A program made the position numbers and the translations under genes. From Deltaproteobacteria bacterium (GTDB lineage: Bacteria; Myxococcota_A; UBA9042; PHBI01): 64,000 nucleotides of DNA. Numbering within the stretch: position 1 is the stretch's first letter; each line of letters begins with the position of its first letter. Under the pieces are notes generated by a model, which searched no databases, was not told where the DNA came from, and saw only the letters and a list, made by a program, of their open reading frames with translations. Positions 17,285 to 26,090 of the stretch are shown in pieces. The stretch is taken from NCBI GenBank assembly GCA_011526585.1, contig WYBB01000139.1, forward strand, positions 1 through 64,000. Direction: 5' to 3'.

Positions 17285-18354
17285 AGGGCCCCTCCGCGCA
17301 GGCGCACGCGCAGGAGCATGAGGAAGATCGGTCCGCCGACGAGCGCGGTCACCACCCCGACGGGGAGCTCGGTCCCGAGCGGGGAGGCGAGCGCGCTGAC
17401 CAGGGCGTCGGCGAGCACGACGAAGGCGGCGCCGAACGCGGCCGACAGCGGTACGAGCCGGCGGTGATCCGGGCCGAAGACCAGGCGCACGGCGTGCGGC
17501 ACGACCAGCCCGGCGAAGCCGATGAGGCCGGTCACCGCGACGACCGCGCCGACCGGGAGCGAGAGCAGGACGAAGAGGCGGCGGCGCAGGCGGTCGGGCT
17601 CGAGGCCGAGGCTCTTGGCGGTGTCGTCGCCGAGCGCGAGCAGGTTGAGCGCCAGGGTGTGGGGCACGACGCTCACGAGCGCGACCAGCGCGGCGATGAC
17701 GACGATCGGCACGAGCAGGGGCTCGGCCGGGTCGGCGCCGAGCGTGCCCATGAGACGCACGAGCGTGCGCTGCACGGTGGTCGGGTCGCCGAGGCTCGCG
17801 AGGACCATGAGGAGCGCGCCCGCGAGGGCGTTGACCACCACGCCGACGAGCAGCATGCGCAGGGGGGAGGGCACGCCGCGCTCGGAGCCGAGCGAGATCA
17901 CGACGAGCAGGGCGACGAAGGCGCCGACGAAGCCGCCGAGCGGCTCGACGACGAGCGGCGCGGACAGCGTGAGCGCGCTGGCGACGAGCGAGACCGAGGC
18001 GCTGCCGAGCGCGGCCCCGCCCGAGACGCCGAGCACGTACGGGTCGGCGAGCGGGTTTCGCAGCAGGCCCTGGAGCGCGGCGCCGGAGACGCCGAGCACG
18101 GCGCCGACCGCGAGGCCCTGGGCGATGCGCGGCAGCTGCAGGGAGATGAGGGCCTGGTGCTGCCAGCTCGTCGGATCGGAGAGCGCGACGCCGAGGTCGA
18201 CGGTCGGCATGCCGACGACGAGCGCGATGAGCCCGGCGAGCGCGATGACCGCGGCGCCGCCGAGCGCGAGCGCGAGCTGGTGGCGGGCCGTCATGGCGCG
18301 CGGCGGCTGCTGGCGGGCCGTCATGGCGCGCGGCGGCTGGTGGCGGGCCGTCAT
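17281..18354 (-). CDS. ABC importer permease, BtuC/FecCD family
   Basis: Inner-membrane permease of the vitamin B12/iron-chelate family, up to 357 aa. It has the expected series of about ten hydrophobic helices and family motifs: LPRIAQGLAVGAVLGVSGAA near the start, NPLADPYVLGVSGGAALG, and the late LIGFAGLVVPHAVRLVFGPDHR segment that contacts the ATPase. Start choice is unusual. A 30-bp tandem repeat gives three equally spaced in-frame ATGs at 18354, 18324 and 18294, encoding MTARHQPPRA, MTARQQPPRA and then MTARHQLALAL; none has a clear ribosome-binding site. The longest form begins 13 bp after the binding-protein stop. The gene overlaps the ATPase by 4 bp. Confidence 0.9.
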   Translation of the reverse strand: MTARHQPPRAMTARQQPPRAMTARHQLALALGGAAVIALAGLIALVVGMPTVDLGVALSDPTSWQHQALISLQLPRIAQGLAVGAVLGVSGAALQGLLRNPLADPYVLGVSGGAALGSASVSLVASALTLSAPLVVEPLGGFVGAFVALLVVISLGSERGVPSPLRMLLVGVVVNALAGALLMVLASLGDPTTVQRTLVRLMGTLGADPAEPLLVPIVVIAALVALVSVVPHTLALNLLALGDDTAKSLGLEPDRLRRRLFVLLSLPVGAVVAVTGLIGFAGLVVPHAVRLVFGPDHRRLVPLSAAFGAAFVVLADALVSALASPLGTELPVGVVTALVGGPIFLMLLRVRLRGGAL

Positions 18355-18360
18355 GGCGCG
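18271..18360. repeat. 30-bp tandem repeat, three units, each with a start codon
   Basis: Units at 18271-18300, 18301-18330 and 18331-18360. The last two differ at one base; the first matches at 27 of 30. Each unit carries one in-frame minus-strand ATG of the permease gene. Unit loss or gain would keep the frame and change only the N-terminal length by ten residues. Confidence 0.9.
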
Positions 18361-18367
18361 GGCGACT

Positions 18368-19282
18368 TCAGCGCAGGTCCTTTCGCGCGGCGGTGATGAC
18401 GGCGGCGAGCGCGGGCACGAGGGCGGCGAGGTGCGGCCCGTTGCGCGCGAGGGCGTCGTCGGGCCAGACGACGACGTGGCCGTGGGCGACCGCGGGCAGG
18501 TCGGGCCAGGTGCGCCAGTGGCCGAGCGCGGCGGCGGAGTCGGCGAAGCGCTGGTCGGGCGCGACGTGCAGGATGAGCTCGGGGGCGGCGGCGAGCACGC
18601 GCTCGAGGCCCAGCCGCGCGGTGACGGGGCCGCCGGCGGCGACGTTGTCGGCGCCGAGGGCGGCGAGGAGTTCGCTGATGTGGTCGCCGCCGCCGGTGGT
18701 GAAGACGAAGCCGGGCTGCACATCGTAGACCAGGAGCGTAGCGACGCGGCGCGCGCCCTGCGCGGGGGCGGCCGCGGCGAGCGCGTCGTCGAGGGCGGTG
18801 AGCGCGGCGTCGGCGCGGTCGGTGCGCGCGAGGATCTGTCCGATGGTGCGTGTGGAGGCGCGCATCTGGGTGAGGGTCACGAGCGGCAGGACGCGCACCT
18901 CGAGGCCGAGCGCGGTGAGCGCGGAGGCGGTCGGGGCCTGCATGTCGTAGCCGGCCATGAGCACGAGCTCGGGGCGCTGGGCGAGCACCGCTTCGGGGCG
19001 CGGGGCGTAGTCGCCGACGATGGGGACCGCGGGCGGCGCGTCGCAATGGGAGGTCACGCCGACGAGGTGCGCGTCGCCGCCGAGGTGGCGCACGATGGCG
19101 GTGAGCGCGGGGGCGAGGGAGACGATGCGCGGGTGGGCGGCGTCCGGGACGGGCGTCTCCGGGCGCGCGCACGCCGGAGTGAAAGACGACGATGCGGTTG
19201 TCGCGAGCGCGAGGCCGAGCGATATGATGCGCCGGCGAAGAGCGCGCGAGGTGTCATATGTCGGAAGGTCGCAAGGTCGCAT
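18368..19282 (-). CDS. periplasmic substrate-binding protein, BtuF/FecB family
   Basis: Binding component of the ABC importer encoded just downstream, 304 aa. It has the class III two-lobe pattern: [17 protein letters not shown] at the mature N-terminus, then [23 protein letters not shown] and the second lobe with [20 protein letters not shown]. The N-terminus holds a hydrophobic run ([11 protein letters not shown]) followed by FTPAC, a poor lipobox, so soluble periplasmic and lipid-anchored forms are both possible. The only in-frame start before the hydrophobic run is the ATG at 19282, which lies 25 bp inside the divergent gmd gene. The HCD and [13 protein letters not shown] stretches resemble BtuF more than heme or ferrichrome proteins, but this is not decisive. 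Confidence 0.87.
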   Translation of the reverse strand: MRPCDLPTYDTSRALRRRIISLGLALATTASSSFTPACARPETPVPDAAHPRIVSLAPALTAIVRHLGGDAHLVGVTSHCDAPPAVPIVGDYAPRPEAVLAQRPELVLMAGYDMQAPTASALTALGLEVRVLPLVTLTQMRASTRTIGQILARTDRADAALTALDDALAAAAPAQGARRVATLLVYDVQPGFVFTTGGGDHISELLAALGADNVAAGGPVTARLGLERVLAAAPELILHVAPDQRFADSAAALGHWRTWPDLPAVAHGHVVVWPDDALARNGPHLAALVPALAAVITAARKDLR

Positions 19283-20328
19283 TGCTCACGGGGATCACGG
19301 GGCAGGACGGCTCGTACCTCGCCGAGCTCCTTTTGAGCAAGGGATACGAGGTCCACGGGATCGTACGGCGATCGAGCTCGTTCAACACGGCGCGCATCGA
19401 TCACATCTATCAGGACCGGCACGTCGAGGACCGGCGCCTGCATCTGCATTTCGGCGATCTGACGGACGCGTCGAGCCTGTCGCGCCTCGTCGAGAAGGTG
19501 GCGCCCGACGAGATCTACAACCTCGGCGCGCAGAGCCACGTGAAGGTCTCGTTCGAAGTGCCGGAGTACACCGCCGACGTCGACGCGCTCGGGGCGCTGC
19601 GCCTGCTCGACGCGGTGCGCGAGTCGGGCGCGCGCGTGCGCTACTACCAGGCGTCGAGCTCGGAGCTCTACGGCAAGGTCGCCGAGACGCCGCAGCGCGA
19701 GACGACGCCCTTTCACCCGCGCTCGCCGTACGCGGTCGCGAAGCTCTTCGCCTACTGGACGGTCGTGAACTACCGCGAGGCCTATCAGCTCTTCGCGGTC
19801 AACGGCATCCTCTTCAACCACGAGTCGCCGCGGCGCGGGAAGACCTTCGTATCGAAGAAGGTCACGCGCGCGGCGGCGCGGATCGCGCTCGGCCTCGACG
19901 AGCGCCTCTACCTCGGCAACCTCGACGCGCGCCGCGACTGGGGCTACGCGCCCGAGTACGTCGAGGCGATGTGGCGCATGCTGCAGCAGCCGACGCCGGA
20001 GGACTTCGTCATCGCCACCGGCGAGACCCACACCGTGCGCGAGCTGGTCGAGGTGGCCTTCGCGCACGCCGGGCTGCCGGTCTCGTGGGAGGGCGAGGGC
20101 CTCTCCGAGCGCGGGCGCGCCGCCGACGGGCGCGTGCTGGTCGAGATCGATCCCGGCTATTTCCGCCCGACCGAGGTCGATCTGCTGCAGGGCGACGCGT
20201 CCAAGGCGCGGCGCCTGTTGGGGTGGCAGCCGCGCACGACCTTCTCGGAGCTGGTGCGCCTCATGGTCGACGCCGATCTCGCGGAGGCGCGCGCCGAAGG
20301 TGCTTGCGCTCGACGCGGGGGCGGGTAA
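19258..20328 (+). CDS. gmd: GDP-mannose 4,6-dehydratase
   Basis: Converts GDP-D-mannose to GDP-4-keto-6-deoxy-D-mannose, precursor of GDP-fucose, GDP-rhamnose and related sugars for surface glycans; cytoplasmic, NADP-dependent short-chain dehydrogenase fold, 356 aa. The N-terminal [13 protein letters not shown] loop (11-23) is diagnostic. The catalytic set is Ser134, Glu136, Tyr158 and Lys162 (SSSELYG and SPYAVAK). [15 protein letters not shown] and [21 protein letters not shown] are family hallmarks. It overlaps the divergent binding-protein gene by 25 bp at the 5' end, so each promoter must lie inside the other gene. A GT39-like glycosyltransferase follows 44 bp downstream. No epimerase or reductase for the keto sugar is in the window. 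Confidence 0.95.
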   Translation: MSEGRKVALLTGITGQDGSYLAELLLSKGYEVHGIVRRSSSFNTARIDHIYQDRHVEDRRLHLHFGDLTDASSLSRLVEKVAPDEIYNLGAQSHVKVSFEVPEYTADVDALGALRLLDAVRESGARVRYYQASSSELYGKVAETPQRETTPFHPRSPYAVAKLFAYWTVVNYREAYQLFAVNGILFNHESPRRGKTFVSKKVTRAAARIALGLDERLYLGNLDARRDWGYAPEYVEAMWRMLQQPTPEDFVIATGETHTVRELVEVAFAHAGLPVSWEGEGLSERGRAADGRVLVEIDPGYFRPTEVDLLQGDASKARRLLGWQPRTTFSELVRLMVDADLAEARAEGACARRGGG

Positions 20329-20372
20329 AGTCCGCCTCCGCGCGCGCCGGCTGGGCCGCGCCCCGGCAGGTG

Positions 20373-23300
20373 ATGAACGCACGACAGACCCCCGACAGGC
20401 TGACCGACCGCCTCGCGGCCCTCGTCAACGCGCATGGTGTCGTGCTCGCGCTGGTGCTCGGCGCGGTCGTGCTCGTCGCGGGCATCGGCTCGACCGGCCT
20501 GTGGGAGCCGTGGGAGATGGACCGCGCGGATCTCGCGCGCACGCTCGCCTCCCCGCCCGAAGCGGTCGCCGCCTTCGCGCGTGATCCGGCGACGGCCGGC
20601 GGTCAGCGCGTGCCCGGCCCGGCCGAGCAGGCGCTGGTGCAGGCCGCCGAAGCGGAGGGCGTGCTCGTCAAGCTGCCCGAGGCCGGCACGCCCACCGCGC
20701 TGCGCGCCGCGCTCGATCTCGCGCGCACCCGCACCATCGCGGCCATCGTCATCGACACGCGCCTCCTCGTCGCCGACCCGGCGCGCGACGATCTCTGGAA
20801 GCAGGCGGCCAAGCTGAGCGCCGAGGCCCTGCGCTACGCCGCTGGCGCCTCGGTCGTGCTCGTGCGCGATCCGCGCATGCCGCCCGCGGCCGAGATCGTC
20901 ACGCGCCTGTCGACCGAGCGCTGGCGCGACGTCTGGGACTCGGCCGCGCCGATCTTCGCGCTCGACGCGGCCTTCGACGCGGCTGGCGTCGACGAGGCCG
21001 CGCGCGCCCAGGCCGCGGCCTCACCCGACCCGTTGATCGTGCTCGAAGCGGGCGACGGCGCCGGGCTCGCCGCCGCCCTGTCCGATGGCGCGGGCGCGAT
21101 CGCCGCGCGCGTCGCCTTCAAGGACAACGGCCGCTCGATCGCGTTGCCGCCGCTCGAGACCTGGCTCCGCGCCGTCGCCTATCGCATCTTCGGGGCGAGC
21201 GAGTGGACGACGCGCTTGCCCGGCGCGGTCCTCGCCCTCATCGCGCTGTGGGTCCTGCTCGCCACCGTGCGCACGGTCTGGAGCGCCCGCGTCGCCTTCT
21301 TCACGGGCTTCGTCCTGATCTCCACGCCGCTCTTTTTCGCGCAGGCGCGCATCATCGCCGGCGAGCCCGGCCTCGTGCTCGCGCTCACGCTCGTCGGCTG
21401 CGGGCTCCTGCTCTCGACCCTGGTCGAGCGCGCGCCCGCGCCCGGCGAACCCGCGCCCGCCGCCTCCACGCGCGTCTCCCCGCGCCTGGTGTGGTCCTAC
21501 CTCGGCGCGGGGCTCCTCGCCGCGCTCTTCACCAAGGGCGCCTACGCGCTCGCGCTCGCCGGCCTCGTCGCGCTCGCGCTGCCGCTCGTGTCGAGCGCCT
21601 CGCGCCGCCTCGTCGACTGGGCGCCGGCCGCGCTCTTCATCGTCGCCGCCCTCCTCACCGAGCTCCTCGCGCGCGGCGCCTCCGACGGCAGCCTCTTCTC
21701 CGGGCTCGGCTTCGAGAGCGCGCTCTTCTCCGATGGGCCTTCGACCTACAACCGCACCTTCGACATGGTGATCCGCCAGCTCGGCTTCGGGCTCGCGCCC
21801 TGGTCGCCGATCGTCGTCGTCGCCGCGGGGCTCCTCCTCTTCTCGGCGCTCGAGAAGAAGGACCGGAGCGGCCTCATCGTCGTCGCCTGGTTCTTCCTGC
21901 CGATCGCCATGCTGATGGCCTCGCTCAAGCTCGGCAACCAGTTCCTCTTCGCCGGCGCCGCGGCCGGGGCCATCGCCGTCGCCCTCCTCCTCGAGCGGCT
22001 CATCCGCGGTGAGTCAGGCCCGAAGTACTTCGCCGCCTTCGCGCTGGTGACGATGTTCTACATCATGCGGCGCGAGCTCAAGGCCAGCCCCGAGCCGCTC
22101 GTCGGCTTCCTCGCCTACGACCCGCCCTTCGCCAAGGAGGGCAACCTGCGCTTCCCCGAGAGCGTGGGGTTCGCCTGGGCCTTCAAGCAGTCGATGATCC
22201 TCGCCGCCTTCGCCTGCCTCATCCACTTCGGCGCCTTCGCGCGCTTCTCGGTGCGCGCCGCGCGCTGGCTCCGGCAGACGCGCCCGTTCCTCATCACGAC
22301 CGGGATCCTGCTCTTCATCGGGAGCCTGCTCGGCCTCGCGGTCATCGGTCGCGTGCACGGCATCGGCATGAGCTCGCGCTTCGCCGGCAGCATCCAGCCC
22401 GCGCAGAAGGCGCTCGCCGCCAAGCTCACCGCCAACGACCCGCTGCTGACCATCGGGCTCGCGACCCTCGTGCTCCTGCTCGGCATCATCGTCTTCCGCT
22501 GGGTCTTCCCCGCGGCCGGTCGATCCCTCGCCGCCAGCGCCTCTCGCGTCACCACGCCGCGCGCCGCCCGCGCGGCATGGCTCGTCGCCGCCGGCCTCTG
22601 GGTGCTCGCGCTCGTCGTCGCGCTCACGCGCGTGCTCGTGCCCGACGACGGCTACTGGGGTGAGCGCCTCGCCTCGAACACCGCGGTCCTGGCGATCGCC
22701 GCAGCCGGGCTCATCGCGCTCCTGGTATGGGCGCTCGAGCGCTTCGAGCCCGTCGCGCACGCGGACGAGACGACCACGGCGCCGGCGGCGCGCTGGTGGC
22801 TCGCCCCGCTCGCAGCCTTCGTGGGGGTGCTGGCGCTCGTGCTCACCTCGCAGCTCGTGCGCGACTCCGGCCTCTCGAGCCCGCTCGTCACGCTGCTGGT
22901 GATCGGCGGCTTTGGCGCGGCGGCGGTCGCCGTCGTGCCGCGCATCGCCCGCAAGGTCGAGCTCCTCGTCTTCGCGGTCGGTACCGTGCTCGCGCTCGTC
23001 GTCATGTCCTACGTGCTGCCGCTCGTCGATCGCGCCGGGCTCGTCACCGAGGTCGTGCTGCCCGACGTCGCCAACCCCCACACCTACGGCGCGCGCACGC
23101 TCCTGCGCTCGACCTGGTTCATCGGCCCGGTGCTGGCGGTCTTCGCGCTGCTCATCAACCGCGCCCTGCCGCGGCTCGTCTCGGCGCTCTCGCGCGATGG
23201 CGGCGTGCACGCGCGCCTTTCGGCGTGGACCGATCGCGCCGCGGTCTTCGTCGAGCGCGGGCGTGTGCTCGCCGGGGTGCTGGCGGCGGTCGCGCTCGTC

Positions 23301-24560
23301 GGTGTCGTCGTGCACCTGACGCGGCTCGAGCCGGCGATCGCGGTCAACGTCAGCCAGAAGCACATCCTCGACACCTGGCACCGCGTCGCCGGTGAAGGCG
23401 CCCCGGTCTACAAGCACGGCGCCTTCGCGACCCAGGGCCGCAAGGACGCCAACTTCTACACCGCCGAGATGCCCGAGATCCGCGACCGCCAGGCGGCGCT
23501 CAAGGTCCTGCTCGGGCGCGAGGATCAGGTCCTCGAGGTCGAGACCGCCACCGGCGGACAGACCCTGGTCTTTCCGGGGTGGAACGCCGAAAACGATGAC
23601 GACGGCGACGGCCGCCGCGACGCGCCGGCGATGCGCGGCTTCGCCACCCAGGTCGGCGACTCGGTGCTGACCGACGCCACCCAACGCTGGAGCCCGAAGT
23701 CCCTCGTCGGCAAGCGCCTCGCCGACGCCGCCGGGCGCAGCTGGCTCATCGTCGACAACGATCAGACCAGCGTGCGCGTCGCCCCCGAGGAGCGGCTGTC
23801 CTTCTCGCTCAACCCACGCTCGCGCGCCTTCTACGTCATCGACGAGGCGACGCTCGTGCCGACCGCCACCGCCGAGCGGAGCGAGCGCCGGGCGCTCCTC
23901 TTGCCCGCCGATCAGCTCTCCGATCTCAACTACGCCTTCCGCATCCTGCACCCCGAAAACCACCACCTGCCGGTCCTCGACGGCTCGAGCTATCGCGTGC
24001 TTCTCACCACCTCGTGGCTCGCCGAGGGCGAGCCGCAAGAGAATCGCCTCGCGCTCGCGACCTTCACCGACGAGACCTTCGCCGCGCTCGAGGACCCGCG
24101 CCTCAACCGCCTCTGGGGCAACTTCGACGACACGATCATGATCGTCGGCTACGCGACCGACAAGCCGACCGTCAGCACCGGCGAGATGCTCAACCTCACC
24201 GTCTATTACAAGACGCTGAAGCTCGTGAAGAAGTCGCTGAAGATCTTCATCCACATGGACAAGTCCGGCGGCGGCGCGCGCATCGCGGGTGATCACTGGC
24301 CGCTCAACCCGACGCGCCACAGCGAGGACAACAAGAACTGCGGTGGCTGCTATCGCACCGATCACTGGCTCGTCGGCGACATCGTCAAGGACTCCTACGA
24401 CATCGAGATCCCCGAGGGGAACCCGGGCGAGTACACGATCTGGATCGGCCTCTATCAGCCCGGGCCCGACACGCGCCTCCCGGTCAAGAGCTGGGATCAG
24501 AAGCGCGTCAAGCACGACGGGCAGAACCGCATGGGCCTCGGCACGATCCAAGTGAAATGA
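20373..24560 (+). CDS. very large membrane glycosyltransferase, GT39/ArnT-like
   Basis: Polytopic inner-membrane protein of 1395 aa, probably transferring a sugar from a polyprenyl-phosphate donor on the periplasmic side. After TM1 (about 22-40) comes LWEPWEMDRADLAR (43-56), matching the catalytic first loop of the ArnT/PMT superfamily. PPLETWLRAVAYRIFG and the following RLPGAVLALIALW also match, but here they start near residue 255, so about 190 residues have been inserted between two motifs that are normally close. Many TMs follow to about residue 980, then a soluble C-terminal region of about 400 residues with a beta-sandwich end (IFIHMDKSGG, CGGCYRTDHW, YTIWIGLYQPG). The ATG is directly preceded by an in-frame GTG at 20370. 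Linked to gmd and, by 1 bp, to the prepilin peptidase gene. Confidence 0.85.
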   Translation: MNARQTPDRLTDRLAALVNAHGVVLALVLGAVVLVAGIGSTGLWEPWEMDRADLARTLASPPEAVAAFARDPATAGGQRVPGPAEQALVQAAEAEGVLVKLPEAGTPTALRAALDLARTRTIAAIVIDTRLLVADPARDDLWKQAAKLSAEALRYAAGASVVLVRDPRMPPAAEIVTRLSTERWRDVWDSAAPIFALDAAFDAAGVDEAARAQAAASPDPLIVLEAGDGAGLAAALSDGAGAIAARVAFKDNGRSIALPPLETWLRAVAYRIFGASEWTTRLPGAVLALIALWVLLATVRTVWSARVAFFTGFVLISTPLFFAQARIIAGEPGLVLALTLVGCGLLLSTLVERAPAPGEPAPAASTRVSPRLVWSYLGAGLLAALFTKGAYALALAGLVALALPLVSSASRRLVDWAPAALFIVAALLTELLARGASDGSLFSGLGFESALFSDGPSTYNRTFDMVIRQLGFGLAPWSPIVVVAAGLLLFSALEKKDRSGLIVVAWFFLPIAMLMASLKLGNQFLFAGAAAGAIAVALLLERLIRGESGPKYFAAFALVTMFYIMRRELKASPEPLVGFLAYDPPFAKEGNLRFPESVGFAWAFKQSMILAAFACLIHFGAFARFSVRAARWLRQTRPFLITTGILLFIGSLLGLAVIGRVHGIGMSSRFAGSIQPAQKALAAKLTANDPLLTIGLATLVLLLGIIVFRWVFPAAGRSLAASASRVTTPRAARAAWLVAAGLWVLALVVALTRVLVPDDGYWGERLASNTAVLAIAAAGLIALLVWALERFEPVAHADETTTAPAARWWLAPLAAFVGVLALVLTSQLVRDSGLSSPLVTLLVIGGFGAAAVAVVPRIARKVELLVFAVGTVLALVVMSYVLPLVDRAGLVTEVVLPDVANPHTYGARTLLRSTWFIGPVLAVFALLINRALPRLVSALSRDGGVHARLSAWTDRAAVFVERGRVLAGVLAAVALVGVVVHLTRLEPAIAVNVSQKHILDTWHRVAGEGAPVYKHGAFATQGRKDANFYTAEMPEIRDRQAALKVLLGREDQVLEVETATGGQTLVFPGWNAENDDDGDGRRDAPAMRGFATQVGDSVLTDATQRWSPKSLVGKRLADAAGRSWLIVDNDQTSVRVAPEERLSFSLNPRSRAFYVIDEATLVPTATAERSERRALLLPADQLSDLNYAFRILHPENHHLPVLDGSSYRVLLTTSWLAEGEPQENRLALATFTDETFAALEDPRLNRLWGNFDDTIMIVGYATDKPTVSTGEMLNLTVYYKTLKLVKKSLKIFIHMDKSGGGARIAGDHWPLNPTRHSEDNKNCGGCYRTDHWLVGDIVKDSYDIEIPEGNPGEYTIWIGLYQPGPDTRLPVKSWDQKRVKHDGQNRMGLGTIQVK

Positions 24561-24561
24561 C

Positions 24562-25515
24562 GTGAAAGCCATGAGCTGGGCCGAGCCGACCTTCCTCGCG
24601 CTGATCTTCGCGCTCGGAGCCTCGCTCGGCAGCTTCGTCAACGTCGTCGCCCACCGCCTGCCGCTCGGGCGCTCGCTCACACGGCCCGGCTCGTCGTGCC
24701 CGGCGTGCGGCGCGCCGGTGCGCTGGCACGACAATGTCCCGGTCATCGGCTGGCTCATCGTGCGCGGCCGCTGTCGCGCGTGCGGCGTGGCGATCTCCGC
24801 GCGCTATCCGCTGGTCGAGCTCGCCGCCGGTCTGCTCGCGGTCGCGCTCTGGCTCTCGCACAGCGGTCCGCTCGTGATGCCGGCGCGCATCGAGCAGCTC
24901 CTGCCGCAGGTGATCGTGCCGTTCACGCTGCAGCTCACCTTCGTCATGGCGCTGCTCGCGCTCGTGCTGATCGACCTCGACTGGTTCCTCCTGCCCGATC
25001 GCATCACGCTGCCGCTCGCGCTGCTCGGCCTCGCCAGCTCGCTCGCCATCGCCGGTGAGACCGGGATCACGCTGAAACACGCCGCCATCGGCGCGCTGGT
25101 CGGCGGCGGCGCGCCGCTCGTGCTCGGCCTCCTCTATGCGCTGATCACCGGCCGCGAGGGCCTCGGCGGCGGCGACTGGAAGCTCCTGCTCGCGATCGGC
25201 GCCTGGCTCGGCGCGCTGGCGATCCCGTTCGTGCTCACCGCCGCGGCGCTGCAGGCGCTCGTCGCCGCCGCGCTCTTCCGCCGCGACTTCGCCCTCTCGG
25301 AGCCGCCGCCGCTGCCGAACGAGACGCCCGATCCAGCTTCGCCCTTCGCGGTGCGGGCGCCCGCCGCAGAGCCTCCGACGCCGCCGGCCGGCTCGCCAGA
25401 GGCCGTCCCGTTCCGGCGTCTGCACGTTCCCTTCGGACCGTTTCTGGCGTTGGCGGCGATCGAGTGGCACCTCTTCTCGCGGGAGCTCTCGGCGCTCCTG
25501 TCGGCGTTTCGATGA
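24562..25515 (+). CDS. pilD: prepilin peptidase (type IV leader peptidase / N-methyltransferase)
   Basis: Aspartic membrane protease that cleaves and N-methylates type IV pilin and pseudopilin precursors, 317 aa. The N-terminal GASLGSFVNVVAHRLP and the zinc-type Cys pairs CPAC (46-49) and CRAC (71-74) mark the full two-domain form with methyltransferase. The active-site aspartates are in LIDLDWFLLPD (138-146) and GGGDWK (Asp205). About eight TMs. After the last canonical helix there is a proline-rich linker (about 250-285) and an extra hydrophobic end, longer than usual. The GTG at 24562 follows the glycosyltransferase stop by 1 bp; an in-frame ATG at 24571 is an alternative. The stop overlaps aroK in ATGA. 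No pilin gene is nearby. Confidence 0.93.
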   Translation: MKAMSWAEPTFLALIFALGASLGSFVNVVAHRLPLGRSLTRPGSSCPACGAPVRWHDNVPVIGWLIVRGRCRACGVAISARYPLVELAAGLLAVALWLSHSGPLVMPARIEQLLPQVIVPFTLQLTFVMALLALVLIDLDWFLLPDRITLPLALLGLASSLAIAGETGITLKHAAIGALVGGGAPLVLGLLYALITGREGLGGGDWKLLLAIGAWLGALAIPFVLTAAALQALVAAALFRRDFALSEPPPLPNETPDPASPFAVRAPAAEPPTPPAGSPEAVPFRRLHVPFGPFLALAAIEWHLFSRELSALLSAFR

Positions 25516-26090
25516 CGCAACACGGCGACCCGGACATGAAGCAGAAAGTCATCCTCATCGGGCAGATGGGCGCCGGCAAGTCGACGGTGGCCCGCCTCCT
25601 GGCCGCGCGCTGGCCGGCCTTCGCCTCGTGTGATCTCGACGCCGAGATCGAGGCGCAGGGCAAGAGCATCGCCGAGATCTTCGCGGGCGACGGCGAGAGC
25701 GCCTTCCGGCGCATCGAGGCCGAGGTGCTCGCGCGTGTGCTCGCGCGCGACGAGGCGCTCGTCGTCGCCACCGGCGGCGGCGCGCCTTGTCAACCCGGCG
25801 CGCTCGAGCGCATGCGCGCGGCCGGCCCGGTGATCTGGCTCGAGGCGCCGCCGCACGTGATCGTGCGCCGCCTGGTCGGCCGCGCCGACGACACGCGCCC
25901 GCTGCTCGCCGGTCTCGACGTGAGCCACGCCGAGCGTTTCCTCACGCAGCAGCTCGAGCAGCGCCGCCGCTTCTACGCCGCCGCCGACCACGTCGTCGAT
26001 GCCGGCGACCCGCCGGACCTCGTCGCCGCCGCCATCGATCGCCTGCTCGGATCGCACCTCACACGGCGCCGCGCGGAAGAGACCTCATGA
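25512..26090 (+). CDS. aroK: shikimate kinase
   Basis: Phosphorylates shikimate at O3 with ATP, fifth step of the shikimate pathway; cytoplasmic, 192 aa. Walker A GQMGAGKS, the shikimate-binding CDLDAEIE and FRRIEAEVL segments, the TGGGA loop and the lid RPLLAG are all present in order. Start ATG 25512 overlaps the prepilin peptidase stop (ATGA); an ATG 24 bp further in is possible. The stop overlaps the aroB ATG in the same way, so pilD, aroK and aroB are translationally coupled. The pairing of aroK with aroB and aroQ supports a true metabolic kinase and not a gluconate-kinase-like paralogue. Confidence 0.95.
   Translation: MTQHGDPDMKQKVILIGQMGAGKSTVARLLAARWPAFASCDLDAEIEAQGKSIAEIFAGDGESAFRRIEAEVLARVLARDEALVVATGGGAPCQPGALERMRAAGPVIWLEAPPHVIVRRLVGRADDTRPLLAGLDVSHAERFLTQQLEQRRRFYAAADHVVDAGDPPDLVAAAIDRLLGSHLTRRRAEETS

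Noticed and set aside
22014..24758. A 914-codon minus-strand open frame over the glycosyltransferase
   Set aside because: Highly charged, no domains; the plus strand encodes membrane helices and conserved motifs.
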